This document shows, one piece after another, positions 1 through 9,065 of a DNA stretch of 64,000 bases. Source of the stretch: Litchfieldia alkalitelluris (GTDB taxonomy: Bacteria; Bacillota; Bacilli; Bacillales; Salisediminibacteriaceae); contig NZ_KZ119600.1 in NCBI RefSeq assembly GCF_002153425.1, forward strand, positions 748,418-812,417, in the 5' to 3' direction. The notes below the pieces were generated by a model. That model searched no databases and had not been told where the DNA came from. It saw nothing but the letters and a program-made list of their open reading frames with translations. Position numbers and translations under genes: made by a program. Each line of letters starts with the position of its first letter. The first letter of the stretch is position 1.

Positions 1-1089
1 ATCAAATCTAGTCCGCAATCTGTGAAAATGCGGCCTAAGATTTGCATTTCCATCAAAGTTAGTCCGCAATCTGAGAAAATGCGGACTGAGATTTGTATTT
101 CCATCAAAGTTAGTCCGCAATCTGAGCAAATGCGGCCTGAGATTTGGATTTCCATCAAAGTTAGTCCGCAATCTGAGCAAATGCGGCCTAAGATTTGGAT
201 TTCCATCAAAGTTAGTCCGCAATCTGAGCAAATGCGGCCTAAGATTTGGATTTCCATCAAAGTTAGTCCGCAATCTGAGCAAATGCGGCCTAAGATTTGG
301 ATTTCCATCAAAGTTAGTCCGCAATCTGAGCAAATGCGGCCTAAGATTTGGATTTCCATCAAAGTTAGTCCGCAATCTGAGCAAATGCGGCCTGAGATTT
401 GTATTTCCATCAAAGTTAGTCCGCAATCTAAGAAAATGCGGCCTGAGATTTACATTTCCATCAAAGTTAGTCCGCATTCTATGAAAATGCGGCCAAGGAT
501 TTGTATTTCCATCAAATCTAGTCCGCAATCTGAGCAAATGCGGCCTAAGATTTGGATTTCCATCAAAGTTAGTCCGCAATCTGAGAAAATGCGGACTGAG
601 ATTTGGATTTCCATCAAAGTTAGTCCGCAATCTGAGAAAATGCGGCCTGAGATTTGTATTTCCATCAAGGTTAGTCCGCAATCTGAGCAAATGCGGCCTA
701 AGATTTGCATTTCCATCAAAGTTAGTCCGCAATCTGAGAAAATGCGGCCTAAGATTTGCATTTCCATCAAAGTTAGTCCGCAATCTGAGAAAATGCGGCC
801 TGAGATTTGTATTTCCATCAAATCTAGTCCGCATTCTATGAAAATGCGGCCAAGGATTTACATATCCATCAAATCTAGTCCGCATTCCGGGAAAATGCGG
901 CCAAGGATTTGCACTTTCATCAAACCTAGTCCGCATTCTATGAAAATGCGGACTAAGAATTGCATTTCCATCAAATCTAGTCCGCAATCTGAGAAAATGC
1001 GGCCTGAGATTTACATTTCCATCAAACCTAGTCCGCATTCCGATCAAATTCGGCATAGGATTGCACTTCCCTCAAATCTGCGCTCCTAA
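1..1089. repeat. 51-bp tandem hairpin repeat array (about 21 units)
   Basis: The motif gtccgca recurs every 51 bp from position 11 to 1031, and the array probably continues upstream of the window. Each unit holds an imperfect inverted repeat, gtccgca, 10-11 nt, tgcggac (often degraded to tgcggcc), then a linker of the type agatttgnatttccatcaaa. Because 51 is divisible by three, the array reads as one long open frame of 17-residue repeats. There is no ribosome site, and the palindrome explains the conservation better than coding does, so it is annotated as non-coding. Confidence 0.93.
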
Positions 1090-1142
1090 CCAAGACAACT
1101 ATGATTAACAGAATCCACTCGGATCGGAACTTTTACACTTAA

Positions 1143-2138
1143 CTATAGCAACTCATCAGCCAAAAGCTTGTAGGAATGGAGGCGGTCGTCAGGTGAATGA
1201 GTGATTGTTATGATCATCATTTCATCGGCGTTATATTCTTTTTGTAGTTTTTTGAGGTTCGTAGCAACTTCTTGTGGGTTGCCAATGATCATATTAGCTT
1301 TTCTATTTTTCACAGAAAGCTTCTCCTTATCAGTTAGACTCTTACTTTTTACTTCCTCTAAAGACGGGACCCCTTGACTCCCTTGTCCACCTTCTGTCTG
1401 CATTCCCCATATTAACCAACTTAATGCGATTTCCTCCGCTTTCTCTGTTGTTTCTGCGCAGACAACGGATACTGCTACAATAACTTCTGGTTTCGTATTT
1501 ACTTTACCAGGCTGAAAGGCATCAATGTATTTTTCCACAATGTCTATTCCATTTTTTTCACTCATAAACTGACCGAATGCATACGGCAATCCGTATTTAG
1601 CAGCTAAGAGGGCACTTTTCATACTCGTACCTAGAATCCAAGGAACTGGTGCTTCGTTTGGAAACGGATTAGCTGTTAAGTTATGGTAGGTGTGACCTTC
1701 TGGAAAGTCGTTATGAATAAAGTGAAGAAGTTCTTCCACTAAGTTAGGCATATCATACACTTTTTGCAGAAAGTTGTCTGACAAGGCATTTGTCGCTTCG
1801 GCTGATCCCCCTGGTGCTCGTCCTAGTCCAATATCCATGCGTCCAGGAAAAAGGGTTGCTAATGTATGGAACGATTCAGCAATCTTGTATGGTTTATAGT
1901 GAGGCAGGAGGGTAGCACCTGATCCAAGTCGGATAGATTTTGTATGTGCGCCTATGTAGCTGAGTAATACTTCAGGTGAAGTGCATGCTAAACCTGGCAG
2001 GTCGTGATGCTCTGCGATCCAATATCTTGTATACCCGTACGCTTCCCCAGCTTGCGCTAAGGCTACAGCCTCAAGCAGTCCTTCCTTTGAGGTTTGATTC
2101 GTGGAGATGGGGGCTTGGTCTAATATGCTTAACTTCAT
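1143..2138 (-). CDS. LLM-class flavin-dependent oxidoreductase (luciferase-like monooxygenase)
   Basis: The 331-residue protein is a bacterial-luciferase-fold enzyme, expected to oxidise an unknown small substrate with reduced flavin and O2 in the cytosol. Seen: the N-terminal strand MKLSILDQAPIS, the WIAEHHD segment near residue 40, LGSGATLLPHYKP, and GRMDIGLGRAPGG near residue 105, all typical of the single-subunit (MsnO8-like) subgroup of family TIGR03558. An aaagg ribosome site lies about 10 nt before the ATG. It is divergent from the PBP4 gene across a gap of about 140 bp. The substrate cannot be inferred. Confidence 0.9.
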   Translation of the reverse strand: MKLSILDQAPISTNQTSKEGLLEAVALAQAGEAYGYTRYWIAEHHDLPGLACTSPEVLLSYIGAHTKSIRLGSGATLLPHYKPYKIAESFHTLATLFPGRMDIGLGRAPGGSAEATNALSDNFLQKVYDMPNLVEELLHFIHNDFPEGHTYHNLTANPFPNEAPVPWILGTSMKSALLAAKYGLPYAFGQFMSEKNGIDIVEKYIDAFQPGKVNTKPEVIVAVSVVCAETTEKAEEIALSWLIWGMQTEGGQGSQGVPSLEEVKSKSLTDKEKLSVKNRKANMIIGNPQEVATNLKKLQKEYNADEMMIITITHSPDDRLHSYKLLADELL

Positions 2139-2282
2139 CTATATCAATCCTTTGAAAAATTTTCCTGTTCTAATAATACATTGTATGAGGAAGCTCCATA
2201 TTACACAAGTAGTATAAACGAAATGGGATTGTTTTACATTAATGTGTGGAGGACATTCAATATTGAAAGGGGCACCAGACTC

Positions 2283-3761
2283 TTGAATTTTTTCAAAAGA
2301 ATACTAACAGTAGCTTTAATATTGCTAATAGTAAATACTCAAATTGTCTATGGGACAACCAGTTCCACTCAAATGGGAGATATATTAAATACGATTTTTC
2401 AAGAAGAATCAGCATTAACGGGAGCCGTGGTTGGTGTTAGTGTCAGGTCAGCTGAAACGGGTGAGTTATTATACGATTACAATGGAAAAACTCGTTTAAA
2501 GCCAGCTTCCAATTTGAAGTTATTTACGGCCGCGGCTGCATTATCAGTGCTTGGGAAAGACCACACCTTTCAAACTGAAATATTGACCGATGGGAAAATG
2601 AAATGGAAGGTGCTTAATGGAAATCTTTATATAAAAGGAAAAGGTGATCCAGCCCTAACATACCAAGACATAGTAGCGTTGGCAAAGGGTGTGAAAGATG
2701 CTGGTGTGAAAGTCATTCGCGGTGACATTGTGGCAGATGATACTTGGTACGATGATGTCAGGTATTCGATAGATGTTCCTTGGAGTGACGAGACTTATGA
2801 TTACGCAGCGCAAATTTCTGCATTAAGCCTTTCTCCAATGAAAGATAGTGAAACGGCCTGCATTATTGTGGAGAGCCTTCCAGGGGAAAGGGTTGACGAC
2901 AAAGCCGTAGTGAAAGTATTTCCCGCAATGGCTGACGTTCGTATTGTGAATGAAACAGTTACCGTTACAGAGGAAAGTGAACATGATAAGGAACTGGAGA
3001 TTACGCGAAAACATGGAACTAACACCATAGTGGTCGACGGCGAAGTTCCAATCAATAGTGAAAACAAAAAAGAGATTGTACCAGTTTGGGAACCTCAGGA
3101 GTTGGCGGGTAAAATGTTTTATGAAGCCTTAAAGGACCAAGGGGTCATCGTTTTAGGGGACCTTACATTTCATGAAGCACCAGATAACGTCACGGAGATT
3201 GTGGGAAAAAAATCGTCGCCGTTATCTGAACTCATCATTCCTTTCATGAAGCAAAGTATCAATAGCTATGGTGAAGTTTTAGCAAAAGAAATGGGGAGAC
3301 AAGTTCATGGAGAAGGAAGCTGGAAAAAGGGGCTTGATGTTGTGGGAGACGCCTTAAGTGAATGGGACATTTCTATAGATGAGCTGGTGATAAGGGACGG
3401 ATCGGGCATTTCTCATGTGAACGCCATACCAGCAAATGAGGTAACAAAATTATTATATGAAGTCCAACATGAGGATTGGTTCCAAGCATTCTTTGACTCC
3501 TTACCGGTCGCTGGGGCAGCGGATAAAAAAGATGCTGGAACATTGAAAAATCGTTTGAAACAAAAACAGTTAGAGGGGAAAGTATGGGCAAAGACAGGAA
3601 CCTTGTCCACTGTATCTTCTTTATCTGGGTATGTGGAGACGGCGAACGGGGAGAGGCTAATTTTTTCTATCCTCATAAATAACGTCCTTGATGAGTTTGA
3701 TGGGAAAAAGATAAAAGATAGGTTCATCTACACTCTGGTTCAAGGGGCGATGACGCATTAA
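2283..3761 (+). CDS. dacC: D-alanyl-D-alanine carboxypeptidase/endopeptidase, PBP4 (peptidase S13)
   Basis: A penicillin-binding protein that trims D-Ala or cleaves peptide cross-links in peptidoglycan outside the membrane. The TTG start is chosen because aaagggg lies 10 nt upstream; it gives 492 residues, close to the 491 of B. subtilis PBP4a (DacC). An N-terminal hydrophobic stretch (about residues 7-25) acts as signal or anchor. Catalytic motifs are all present: SNLK (Ser codon at 2508), SIN (followed by SYGE) and KTGT. The Ala-rich stretch after SNLK and the insert between SxxK and SxN fit the S13 fold. Longer in-frame starts lack a ribosome site. Confidence 0.93.
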   Translation: MNFFKRILTVALILLIVNTQIVYGTTSSTQMGDILNTIFQEESALTGAVVGVSVRSAETGELLYDYNGKTRLKPASNLKLFTAAAALSVLGKDHTFQTEILTDGKMKWKVLNGNLYIKGKGDPALTYQDIVALAKGVKDAGVKVIRGDIVADDTWYDDVRYSIDVPWSDETYDYAAQISALSLSPMKDSETACIIVESLPGERVDDKAVVKVFPAMADVRIVNETVTVTEESEHDKELEITRKHGTNTIVVDGEVPINSENKKEIVPVWEPQELAGKMFYEALKDQGVIVLGDLTFHEAPDNVTEIVGKKSSPLSELIIPFMKQSINSYGEVLAKEMGRQVHGEGSWKKGLDVVGDALSEWDISIDELVIRDGSGISHVNAIPANEVTKLLYEVQHEDWFQAFFDSLPVAGAADKKDAGTLKNRLKQKQLEGKVWAKTGTLSTVSSLSGYVETANGERLIFSILINNVLDEFDGKKIKDRFIYTLVQGAMTH

Positions 3762-3888
3762 AATCTGAGGGTGTACTCGGACATGAAATTGTAACAAACA
3801 CGCATGCCATTCCTTCTAAATCTAGTTATGATAAAACTTAGAAAGAGTGTAATATAATGGTTTTTTAAACTAGGGGGTGGCTCAAATA

Positions 3889-4620
3889 ATGAAATGGGTG
3901 TTTGGGATTGTGAAGCTGTTATTGATACTAGCACTAGTGGTGATGTCTGGTTTATTTCTTTTTAATATGAGTAGTGGGAGTGGTATAGACTCTACAGGTG
4001 AAGCATATCTTGCTGAGTCTAGAACAATTGATGAATATGAAGTCTATGAAACGATTGAATTTACAGTAGACAGGGTCTATTTAGGAGAAGAATCTGCTAC
4101 AAATGAAGTGATCCTAGTTTTGGATTACATGTGTCCGTTTTGTAAGGATTGGCTGGAGGAAGTGTTTCCAAAACTAAAGGATGATTTTATTGATCAAGGT
4201 AAAGTAAAGTATTTTTCCATCCCACAAGTTTACTTAAGTAAACAATCACTCGCCTTAACAGAGTTTACACAGCAGGTGGAGGAGACACACCCTGAACGCT
4301 ATTTTGAATTGCTAAATAGAATTTTTGCAGACCATACAATAGAAGAATGGGGATCAGAAGAATATATAGCAAACGTGTCACAGGAAATGAATTTGTCTGG
4401 TTGGGAGGAAGTTGAGTTAGACTATGATGTAATACGCAGGACGCGTCAGGTCACGAGAGGTTTAGATGTAGACGTTGTACCTTCTATCTATGTGAATGGT
4501 CGTAAGGTTAATGATATGATGGATTATGAGGAAATTGTAGATCTCCTAATGGAAACGGAGAGGCCGCCGCAATGGGTTCCGTCAGAAGAAATGTGTGGCC
4601 AGGATGATGATGATTGTTAA
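3889..4620 (+). CDS. Membrane-anchored DsbA-family thioredoxin-fold protein (BdbD-like)
   Basis: The 243-residue protein has one N-terminal membrane segment (residues 4-26) and an extracytoplasmic thioredoxin fold with C82-P-F-C85, the active-site motif of DsbA/BdbD-like thiol oxidases (Thioredoxin_4 type). The cis-Pro region is VPSIYVNGRKV. An acidic tail ends EMCGQDDDDC and carries two more cysteines, which is unusual. The ATG is preferred over an upstream GTG because tagggggtgg sits 8 nt before it. Likely role: disulfide formation or exchange in exported proteins. No BdbC-like partner is adjacent. Confidence 0.87.
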   Translation: MKWVFGIVKLLLILALVVMSGLFLFNMSSGSGIDSTGEAYLAESRTIDEYEVYETIEFTVDRVYLGEESATNEVILVLDYMCPFCKDWLEEVFPKLKDDFIDQGKVKYFSIPQVYLSKQSLALTEFTQQVEETHPERYFELLNRIFADHTIEEWGSEEYIANVSQEMNLSGWEEVELDYDVIRRTRQVTRGLDVDVVPSIYVNGRKVNDMMDYEEIVDLLMETERPPQWVPSEEMCGQDDDDC

Positions 4621-4667
4621 TGTCCTCAAGGTATAAAATAGATGGTGAAATAGGAGGAGGTGGACAA

Positions 4668-5606
4668 ATGCCTAAGCCGAGACTCGTTGTTATTGGTAGC
4701 ATGAACATGGATATTGTTGTGGAAACAAAGCAAGTACCAGAAAAAGGTGAAACTGTATTAGGGCAAAAGGTGAGTTTTGTACCTGGAGGAAAGGGAGCCA
4801 ATCAGGCAGTTGCATGTGCACGGCTGGGAGCGGAAACAAGCATCATAGGAGCAGTGGGAGATGATGCATTTGGGTCGCAACTCCTAAATAGTTTAGAGGA
4901 GAATGATGTAGACATTTCTGGAGTGAAAAAGGTCGGGGGTACATCTTCCGGTGCAGCTTCTATTTATCTATCAGAAGGGGATAACAGAATTGTTGTCATT
5001 CCAGGTGCAAATGAAAGATTAACCCCAGACGATATTGATGAAAATGAAGATAAATTAGTATGTTGCGATGTTGTTTTATTGCAATTAGAGATACCTATAG
5101 AAACAGTCGTTTATGCTGCAAAAAAAGCAAAGTCATACGGGAAAACTGTGCTGTTGAATCCGGCACCAGCACAACCACTTCCGGATGAGATATTTTCCAA
5201 CATAGATATTTTTACTCCAAATGAAACGGAATTGATTAGCTATACTGGGCTAGATAAAGGTAAGGATTCACTAGAAGTAGGGATGAAAGAGTTGCGAATG
5301 AAGGGTGTAAATCATATAGTCACTACTCTAGGGGAAAAGGGGTCAGCGTACTTAAATGAGAGTGATCAAGTGGAGTATGAATCAGGATATCAGGTGACAG
5401 TTGTAGATACAACTGGAGCAGGTGATGCTTTTAATGGGGCTCTCGGATTTGCAATAGGTGAAGGAAAGAAAATAAGGGAAGCACTGGAGTATGCTTCCCT
5501 TGTATCCGCCATAGCTGTTACGAAATTCGGAGCTCAGGGGGGAATGCCCACTGAAGCCGAGATCCAGGCTTTTGCTCTAGAGGGGAATAAATTGAAGGAC
5601 ACCTAA
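4668..5606 (+). CDS. rbsK: Ribokinase (PfkB family)
   Basis: ATP-dependent phosphorylation of D-ribose to ribose 5-phosphate. The 312-residue protein shows the N-terminal GSMNMDIVV segment, the GGKGANQA signature near residue 40, and DTTGAGDAFNG near residue 250 with the catalytic Asp and anion hole. The start follows ggaggaggtggacaa. It stands alone, with no rbsDACB transport genes beside it, so the substrate is inferred from family resemblance. An upstream in-frame start would overlap the DsbA-like gene by 7 nt but lacks a ribosome site. Confidence 0.92.
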   Translation: MPKPRLVVIGSMNMDIVVETKQVPEKGETVLGQKVSFVPGGKGANQAVACARLGAETSIIGAVGDDAFGSQLLNSLEENDVDISGVKKVGGTSSGAASIYLSEGDNRIVVIPGANERLTPDDIDENEDKLVCCDVVLLQLEIPIETVVYAAKKAKSYGKTVLLNPAPAQPLPDEIFSNIDIFTPNETELISYTGLDKGKDSLEVGMKELRMKGVNHIVTTLGEKGSAYLNESDQVEYESGYQVTVVDTTGAGDAFNGALGFAIGEGKKIREALEYASLVSAIAVTKFGAQGGMPTEAEIQAFALEGNKLKDT

Positions 5607-5628
5607 ATGGTGACCTTATGAAATTAGA

Positions 5629-5730
5629 TTAGTAACCTGGTGTAACGACAACGGCACCAATAATTACTAGTAGAACGAACACTACTAGAATAAATGAGAA
5701 ACCGCCTAGAGGTAAGTTTGTGTGTGTCAT
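5629..5730 (-). CDS. YjcZ-family sporulation microprotein
   Basis: A 33-residue protein: a short polar N-terminus (MTHTNLPLGG) followed by one hydrophobic helix FSFILVVFVLLVIIGAVVV. This composition and the pattern of F-x-LVV-x-LL-II-GA match the YjcZ family of tiny sporulation proteins common in Bacillaceae. The start is decided by GGAGGT 6 nt upstream. A 10-bp hairpin (5762-5788) lies further upstream. Function of the family is not settled. Confidence 0.8.
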   Translation of the reverse strand: MTHTNLPLGGFSFILVVFVLLVIIGAVVVTPGY

Positions 5731-5761
5731 GAGAATACCTCCTTTAATAGCAGTTAAAATT

Positions 5762-5788
5762 GAAAGGGAGAATGGAATCTCCCTTTCT
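5762..5788. other. 10-bp inverted repeat upstream of the YjcZ gene
   Basis: gaaagggaga and tctccctttc are perfect complements around a 7-nt loop. There is no U tract on either strand. It lies in the leader or promoter region of the microprotein gene, so it could be a leader hairpin or an operator. Confidence 0.5.
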
Positions 5789-5976
5789 ACGTTTACCATA
5801 TTTATTAAATCAAGTTTTTGATTGGATTCATGTCTAAAAATAAAAAACTCCACGATTGTCCTTCTTCTTGAAATCGTTTCTTCTTACGCTTTTAACTGCC
5901 CCCCCCAACCCAAAGAGCAACCTCAATCTCAAATCTAAAATTTAACCTCCTACCAAAGAACTAATTTACAAATATT

Positions 5977-6002
5977 TGAAACTTTCTCTACTCTCAAACG
6001 TC
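5977..6002 (+). promoter_or_regulatory. ECF-sigma promoter (TGAAAC - 16 nt - CGTC)
   Basis: TGAAAC at 5977-5982 and CGTC at 5999-6002 are separated by exactly 16 nt, the consensus for B. subtilis sigma-W/M/X-type extracytoplasmic-function promoters. The ABC exporter start codon is 37 nt further on. The rest of the gap 5789-6038 is AT-rich with a run of seven C and shows nothing else. Confidence 0.75.
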
Positions 6003-6038
6003 TAATACTATTAGAAACAAATTAGGGGGCATTTTTGA

Positions 6039-6980
6039 ATGGAAGACTTTGTTTTAGAAGTAGAAGGTCTTACGAAAACAGTGAAGGGTAACAAAAAAAT
6101 AGTAAATGAAATGTCCTTTCAGATGAAAAGAGGGGAAATCCTCGGTCTGTTAGGGCCTAATGGCGCTGGTAAAACAACGACAATTAGAATGCTTGTAGGT
6201 CTTATTGGCAAGACGGCTGGTAAAGTAGTCATTAACGGGAAAAACCTAGACGTAGAAGGGCAAAGGTGTAAAGAAGATATTGGAGCAATTGTAGAAAACC
6301 CTGCTTTTTACGAACATATATCTGGTTTTAAAAACTTACAGCAGTATGCCCGAATGGCTCGCCAAAATATTACGACTGATAGATTAAATGAAGTGGTGCA
6401 GCTTGTTAAGTTGGAACATGCCATTCATGATAAGGTCAAAACATACTCTTTAGGTATGAAGCAGCGCCTTGGTGTTGCCCAGGCAATCATACATAAACCT
6501 GCCGTACTCATTCTTGATGAGCCAACAAATGGACTAGACCCACAAGGGATTCGTGATTTAAGAGACTACTTAAAAGTTTTAGCCAAAGAAGGCACTTCAA
6601 CACTCGTTTCTTCTCACTTATTAAGCGAAATGCAGCTCATGTGCGATAGGGTAGTGATAATGGAGCGTGGAAAAGTAATTGATGTTACGGAAGTTTCCAA
6701 TATAAGTAATGGTTCGGACTCAGACAATAAATCAGTACTTATAGCTGTGACAGTTGCTGAAGGACAATCTCTTGATCTTGTATTGGACGGCGCATCTAGT
6801 AATTATGAGCTTATGAAAACAAATGGCAATGTCGTAACTATTAAACTCGCTCATGATAAGATCCCCGAATTAAACCGTTTCCTTGTAAAAAAAGGAATAG
6901 ATGTATTTGGAATAGAGATCGTAAAAACAACATTGGAAGACCGATTCTTACAAGTGACGAATCTGGCAAATGAAGGTTAG
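6039..6980 (+). CDS. ABC-2 exporter ATP-binding protein (BcrA-like)
   Basis: The 313-residue nucleotide-binding subunit has Walker A GPNGAGKTT near residue 40, signature YSLGMKQR, Walker B LILDEPTNGLD and switch His in SSHLLSEM. The CcmA/BcrA-type C-terminal 90 residues ending in TLEDRFLQV are typical of bacitracin- or lantibiotic-type exporters. The permease gene follows after 11 nt, so the two form an operon. The ECF promoter upstream suggests induction by cell-envelope stress. The exported compound is unknown. Confidence 0.92.
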   Translation: MEDFVLEVEGLTKTVKGNKKIVNEMSFQMKRGEILGLLGPNGAGKTTTIRMLVGLIGKTAGKVVINGKNLDVEGQRCKEDIGAIVENPAFYEHISGFKNLQQYARMARQNITTDRLNEVVQLVKLEHAIHDKVKTYSLGMKQRLGVAQAIIHKPAVLILDEPTNGLDPQGIRDLRDYLKVLAKEGTSTLVSSHLLSEMQLMCDRVVIMERGKVIDVTEVSNISNGSDSDNKSVLIAVTVAEGQSLDLVLDGASSNYELMKTNGNVVTIKLAHDKIPELNRFLVKKGIDVFGIEIVKTTLEDRFLQVTNLANEG

Positions 6981-6991
6981 GGGGGCTGTGC

Positions 6992-7954
6992 ATGATATCG
7001 TTACTAAAAAATGAATGGATAAAGCTATGGACAAAAAAACAGCCATGGATTTTTGTAATCTTGATCGTTGTAATTACTGTTGGAATAAGCTTCTTGTATC
7101 AAGCCCTTGAATCTAATATGGGTAGTGGAAATCAGTCTGGAGACTGGCAAGTAGGTTTAGAAATGGAAATAGAAAGCGACCAGGAGCTGATGAATTCTTC
7201 AGATGCAGAAGCTTGGGATCGGGATATGGCAGAAATGAGGGTGGAGCAAAATCAAGCATATTTAGAGGCAGGAGTAAACCCTAATGCCGTAACCAATATC
7301 TCCTTCTTGAATGATACGTTTCTTATGGCGGCCTCTTTCATTACATTGTTTAGTGTGATAGTTGCGAGTACAGTTGTTTCATCTGAATTAAATACAGGCA
7401 CCATTAAGCAGTTGCTTATTAGGCCGTTTGAGCGCTGGCAGTTTCTATTGTCGAAGTTTATTATTGTGGTTTTATTTTCTCTCATTTTAATTGTTATCTT
7501 GTTTGTAACCATGTTGCTGATGGGAACCATCTTGTTTGAAACAGCTAGCTGGGGTAGTGCTGTACTGGAATGGGGTGCAGAAGGGAATTTTGTTGCACCT
7601 GGACATGAATTAATTTTTTCAAAACTCGGGTTGTATACGTTGAATATGCTCGTGTTTGTCATTATATCCTTTTGCATCTCCACGTTATTTAAGAGTCAGG
7701 CATTAGCCGTTGGGGTTGGTATCTTCACTTTGTTTTTCACAAATATATCTCAGCCGTTCGGTATGTTACTAGAAAATAAAGCATGGTATAAGTTCATCAT
7801 TCTTCCACACTTAAGTTTGCCTGAATATGCGAGGCAGGGCACGTTAATAGAAGGTGTGACACTGCCGTTTTCCTTGATGATCATTGCAGTATATTGCATC
7901 ATCTTAATGACTATCACAACTGTTTACTTTCAGAAAAAAGATATTGCTTATTAA
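6992..7954 (+). CDS. ABC-2 type transporter permease (BcrB-like)
   Basis: A 320-residue membrane subunit with about six membrane segments: one at residues 19-36, then an acidic, Met-rich extracellular loop (about 37-105), then five segments to the C-terminus. The segment ending SSELNTGTIKQLL before a helix is typical of ABC-2 permeases. Ribosome site ggggggctg lies just upstream of ATG. It pairs with the preceding ATPase for probable drug or peptide export. Confidence 0.88.
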   Translation: MISLLKNEWIKLWTKKQPWIFVILIVVITVGISFLYQALESNMGSGNQSGDWQVGLEMEIESDQELMNSSDAEAWDRDMAEMRVEQNQAYLEAGVNPNAVTNISFLNDTFLMAASFITLFSVIVASTVVSSELNTGTIKQLLIRPFERWQFLLSKFIIVVLFSLILIVILFVTMLLMGTILFETASWGSAVLEWGAEGNFVAPGHELIFSKLGLYTLNMLVFVIISFCISTLFKSQALAVGVGIFTLFFTNISQPFGMLLENKAWYKFIILPHLSLPEYARQGTLIEGVTLPFSLMIIAVYCIILMTITTVYFQKKDIAY

Positions 7955-8020
7955 ATTTAATGGAAGTCTGCGATAATACAATTCTGATTTATCGTTTATC
8001 GTTCTAATTTGTAAAAAGGA

Positions 8021-8046
8021 TGTAACCTCTCTCATATAACCTCGTC
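8021..8046 (+). promoter_or_regulatory. ECF-sigma promoter (TGTAAC - 16 nt - CGTC)
   Basis: TGTAAC at 8021-8026 and CGTC at 8043-8046 with a 16-nt spacer. This is the second ECF-type promoter within 2.1 kb, and it lies 37 nt before the interrupted secreted-protein gene, the same distance as seen for the ABC exporter. Confidence 0.7.
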
Positions 8047-8083
8047 TAATATATTGAAAAGAGGTTATGAGGGAGGTTTATTT

Positions 8084-8860
8084 ATGAGTTTTAGACATAC
8101 GCTTGCTTTTTTATCCATAATAACGATCGGGATATTTAGTTTATTTTCTAGTTCTGTTTTAGCAGAATCAGGGGAAGTGAGGGACGGGGAAAACTTGTTG
8201 ATTGAGCTAGATGATGAGGCACCTGAGTTTCATTCTTTCGATTAAATTGATCAAATCCGTGAGTATATTAATGATCACGTGGATCCGAGTCAATTTGCCA
8301 GCCTTCACCTGGACTATGAACAGAATCCTGCAGGAACAATTATCCTTTCCTTTACAGTGGAGCCTTCAGATGAAGTGAAGAAAGAGATAGAAGCCTTGGT
8401 GGCGGACGACCCAGGGGATGTTGCCTTTCGAGTTGTTCCATACACGGAAAAGGAATTGATGGAAAAACAACGTGAAATTGATCATGCTGTTTTTGAAGAG
8501 AATGTATTAGAAGATAAAGGGATATCTGTTTATTATACTTCGCCTGATATTATAAACAGCAGAGTGGAAGTTGGAATTTCCCCATTTAATGAAGAAACGG
8601 TGGCAGTTATTCACGAACTGTTTGGGGACGAAATGGTAGAAGTGGTTGAAGGGCAACAACCACAGTTACTCATTGGTGACGATGCAATTGGTAATAAAGA
8701 GATGGCAGTAGTCGAGGATCCAGTATTACAGGACGCTTTGGACGACGAAGTGGAAATTCAAATTATGTCGTCTGATTCAGAACTGGACGTAATGGACAGT
8801 GGTGAGGAGCCTGGATTCTTCGCAAGAATTTGGAATTGGTTTATTGGGTTGTTTCAATAG
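8084..8860 (+). pseudogene. Secreted protein gene interrupted by an in-frame TAA
   Basis: A single 259-codon frame (strong gggaggt ribosome site, ATG at 8084) starts with a signal peptide ending SSSVLAES and continues to 8860, but codon 54 is TAA (8243-8245). Reading resumes in the same frame without a shift (IDQIREYINDHVDPSQF) and stays open for 205 codons to a Trp-rich C-terminus FARIWNWFIGLFQ. The downstream part is acidic and alternates polar and hydrophobic residues like a small folded secreted protein. I do not recognise the family. A nonsense mutation, sequencing error or readthrough all fit; translation restart at the GTG at 8279 would lack the signal peptide. Confidence 0.75.
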
Positions 8861-8889
8861 GGGTAGATTGTATTTAATGATTGCTGGTT

Positions 8890-8944
8890 GAGGGTGTCTC
8901 CGAAAGTTTTGTATTTGGACTTTCGAGAGAGACCCTCTTTTTGT
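8890..8944 (+). terminator. Intrinsic terminator
   Basis: gagggtgtctc...cgaaagt pairs with actttcg...gagagaccctc, followed by a T run (ctttttg). It ends the interrupted secreted-protein transcript. Confidence 0.8.
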
Positions 8945-9065
8945 GTTTATGTTACTTGGAATGCATGATTTGAGCGTAGTTTCAAGCGCTATGGGCGGAG
9001 TTCCCTATTTAGGGTGGATCTTTTGTTGAGGGGTAATTAGGTATTTTTGTAAGTGGTGGGTGTTG

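Noticed and set aside
22-1089. A 355-residue open frame of 17-residue repeats
   Set aside because: It is the translation of the 51-bp hairpin array; no ribosome site, and the opposite strand is open over part of it as well.
3413-3727. Minus-strand frame of 104 codons inside the PBP4 gene
   Set aside because: Antisense shadow of a clearly supported gene.
8243-8245. Recoding of the TAA in the secreted-protein gene as an amino acid
   Set aside because: TAA is not a selenocysteine or pyrrolysine codon, and no recoding signal is visible; treated as a nonsense codon.
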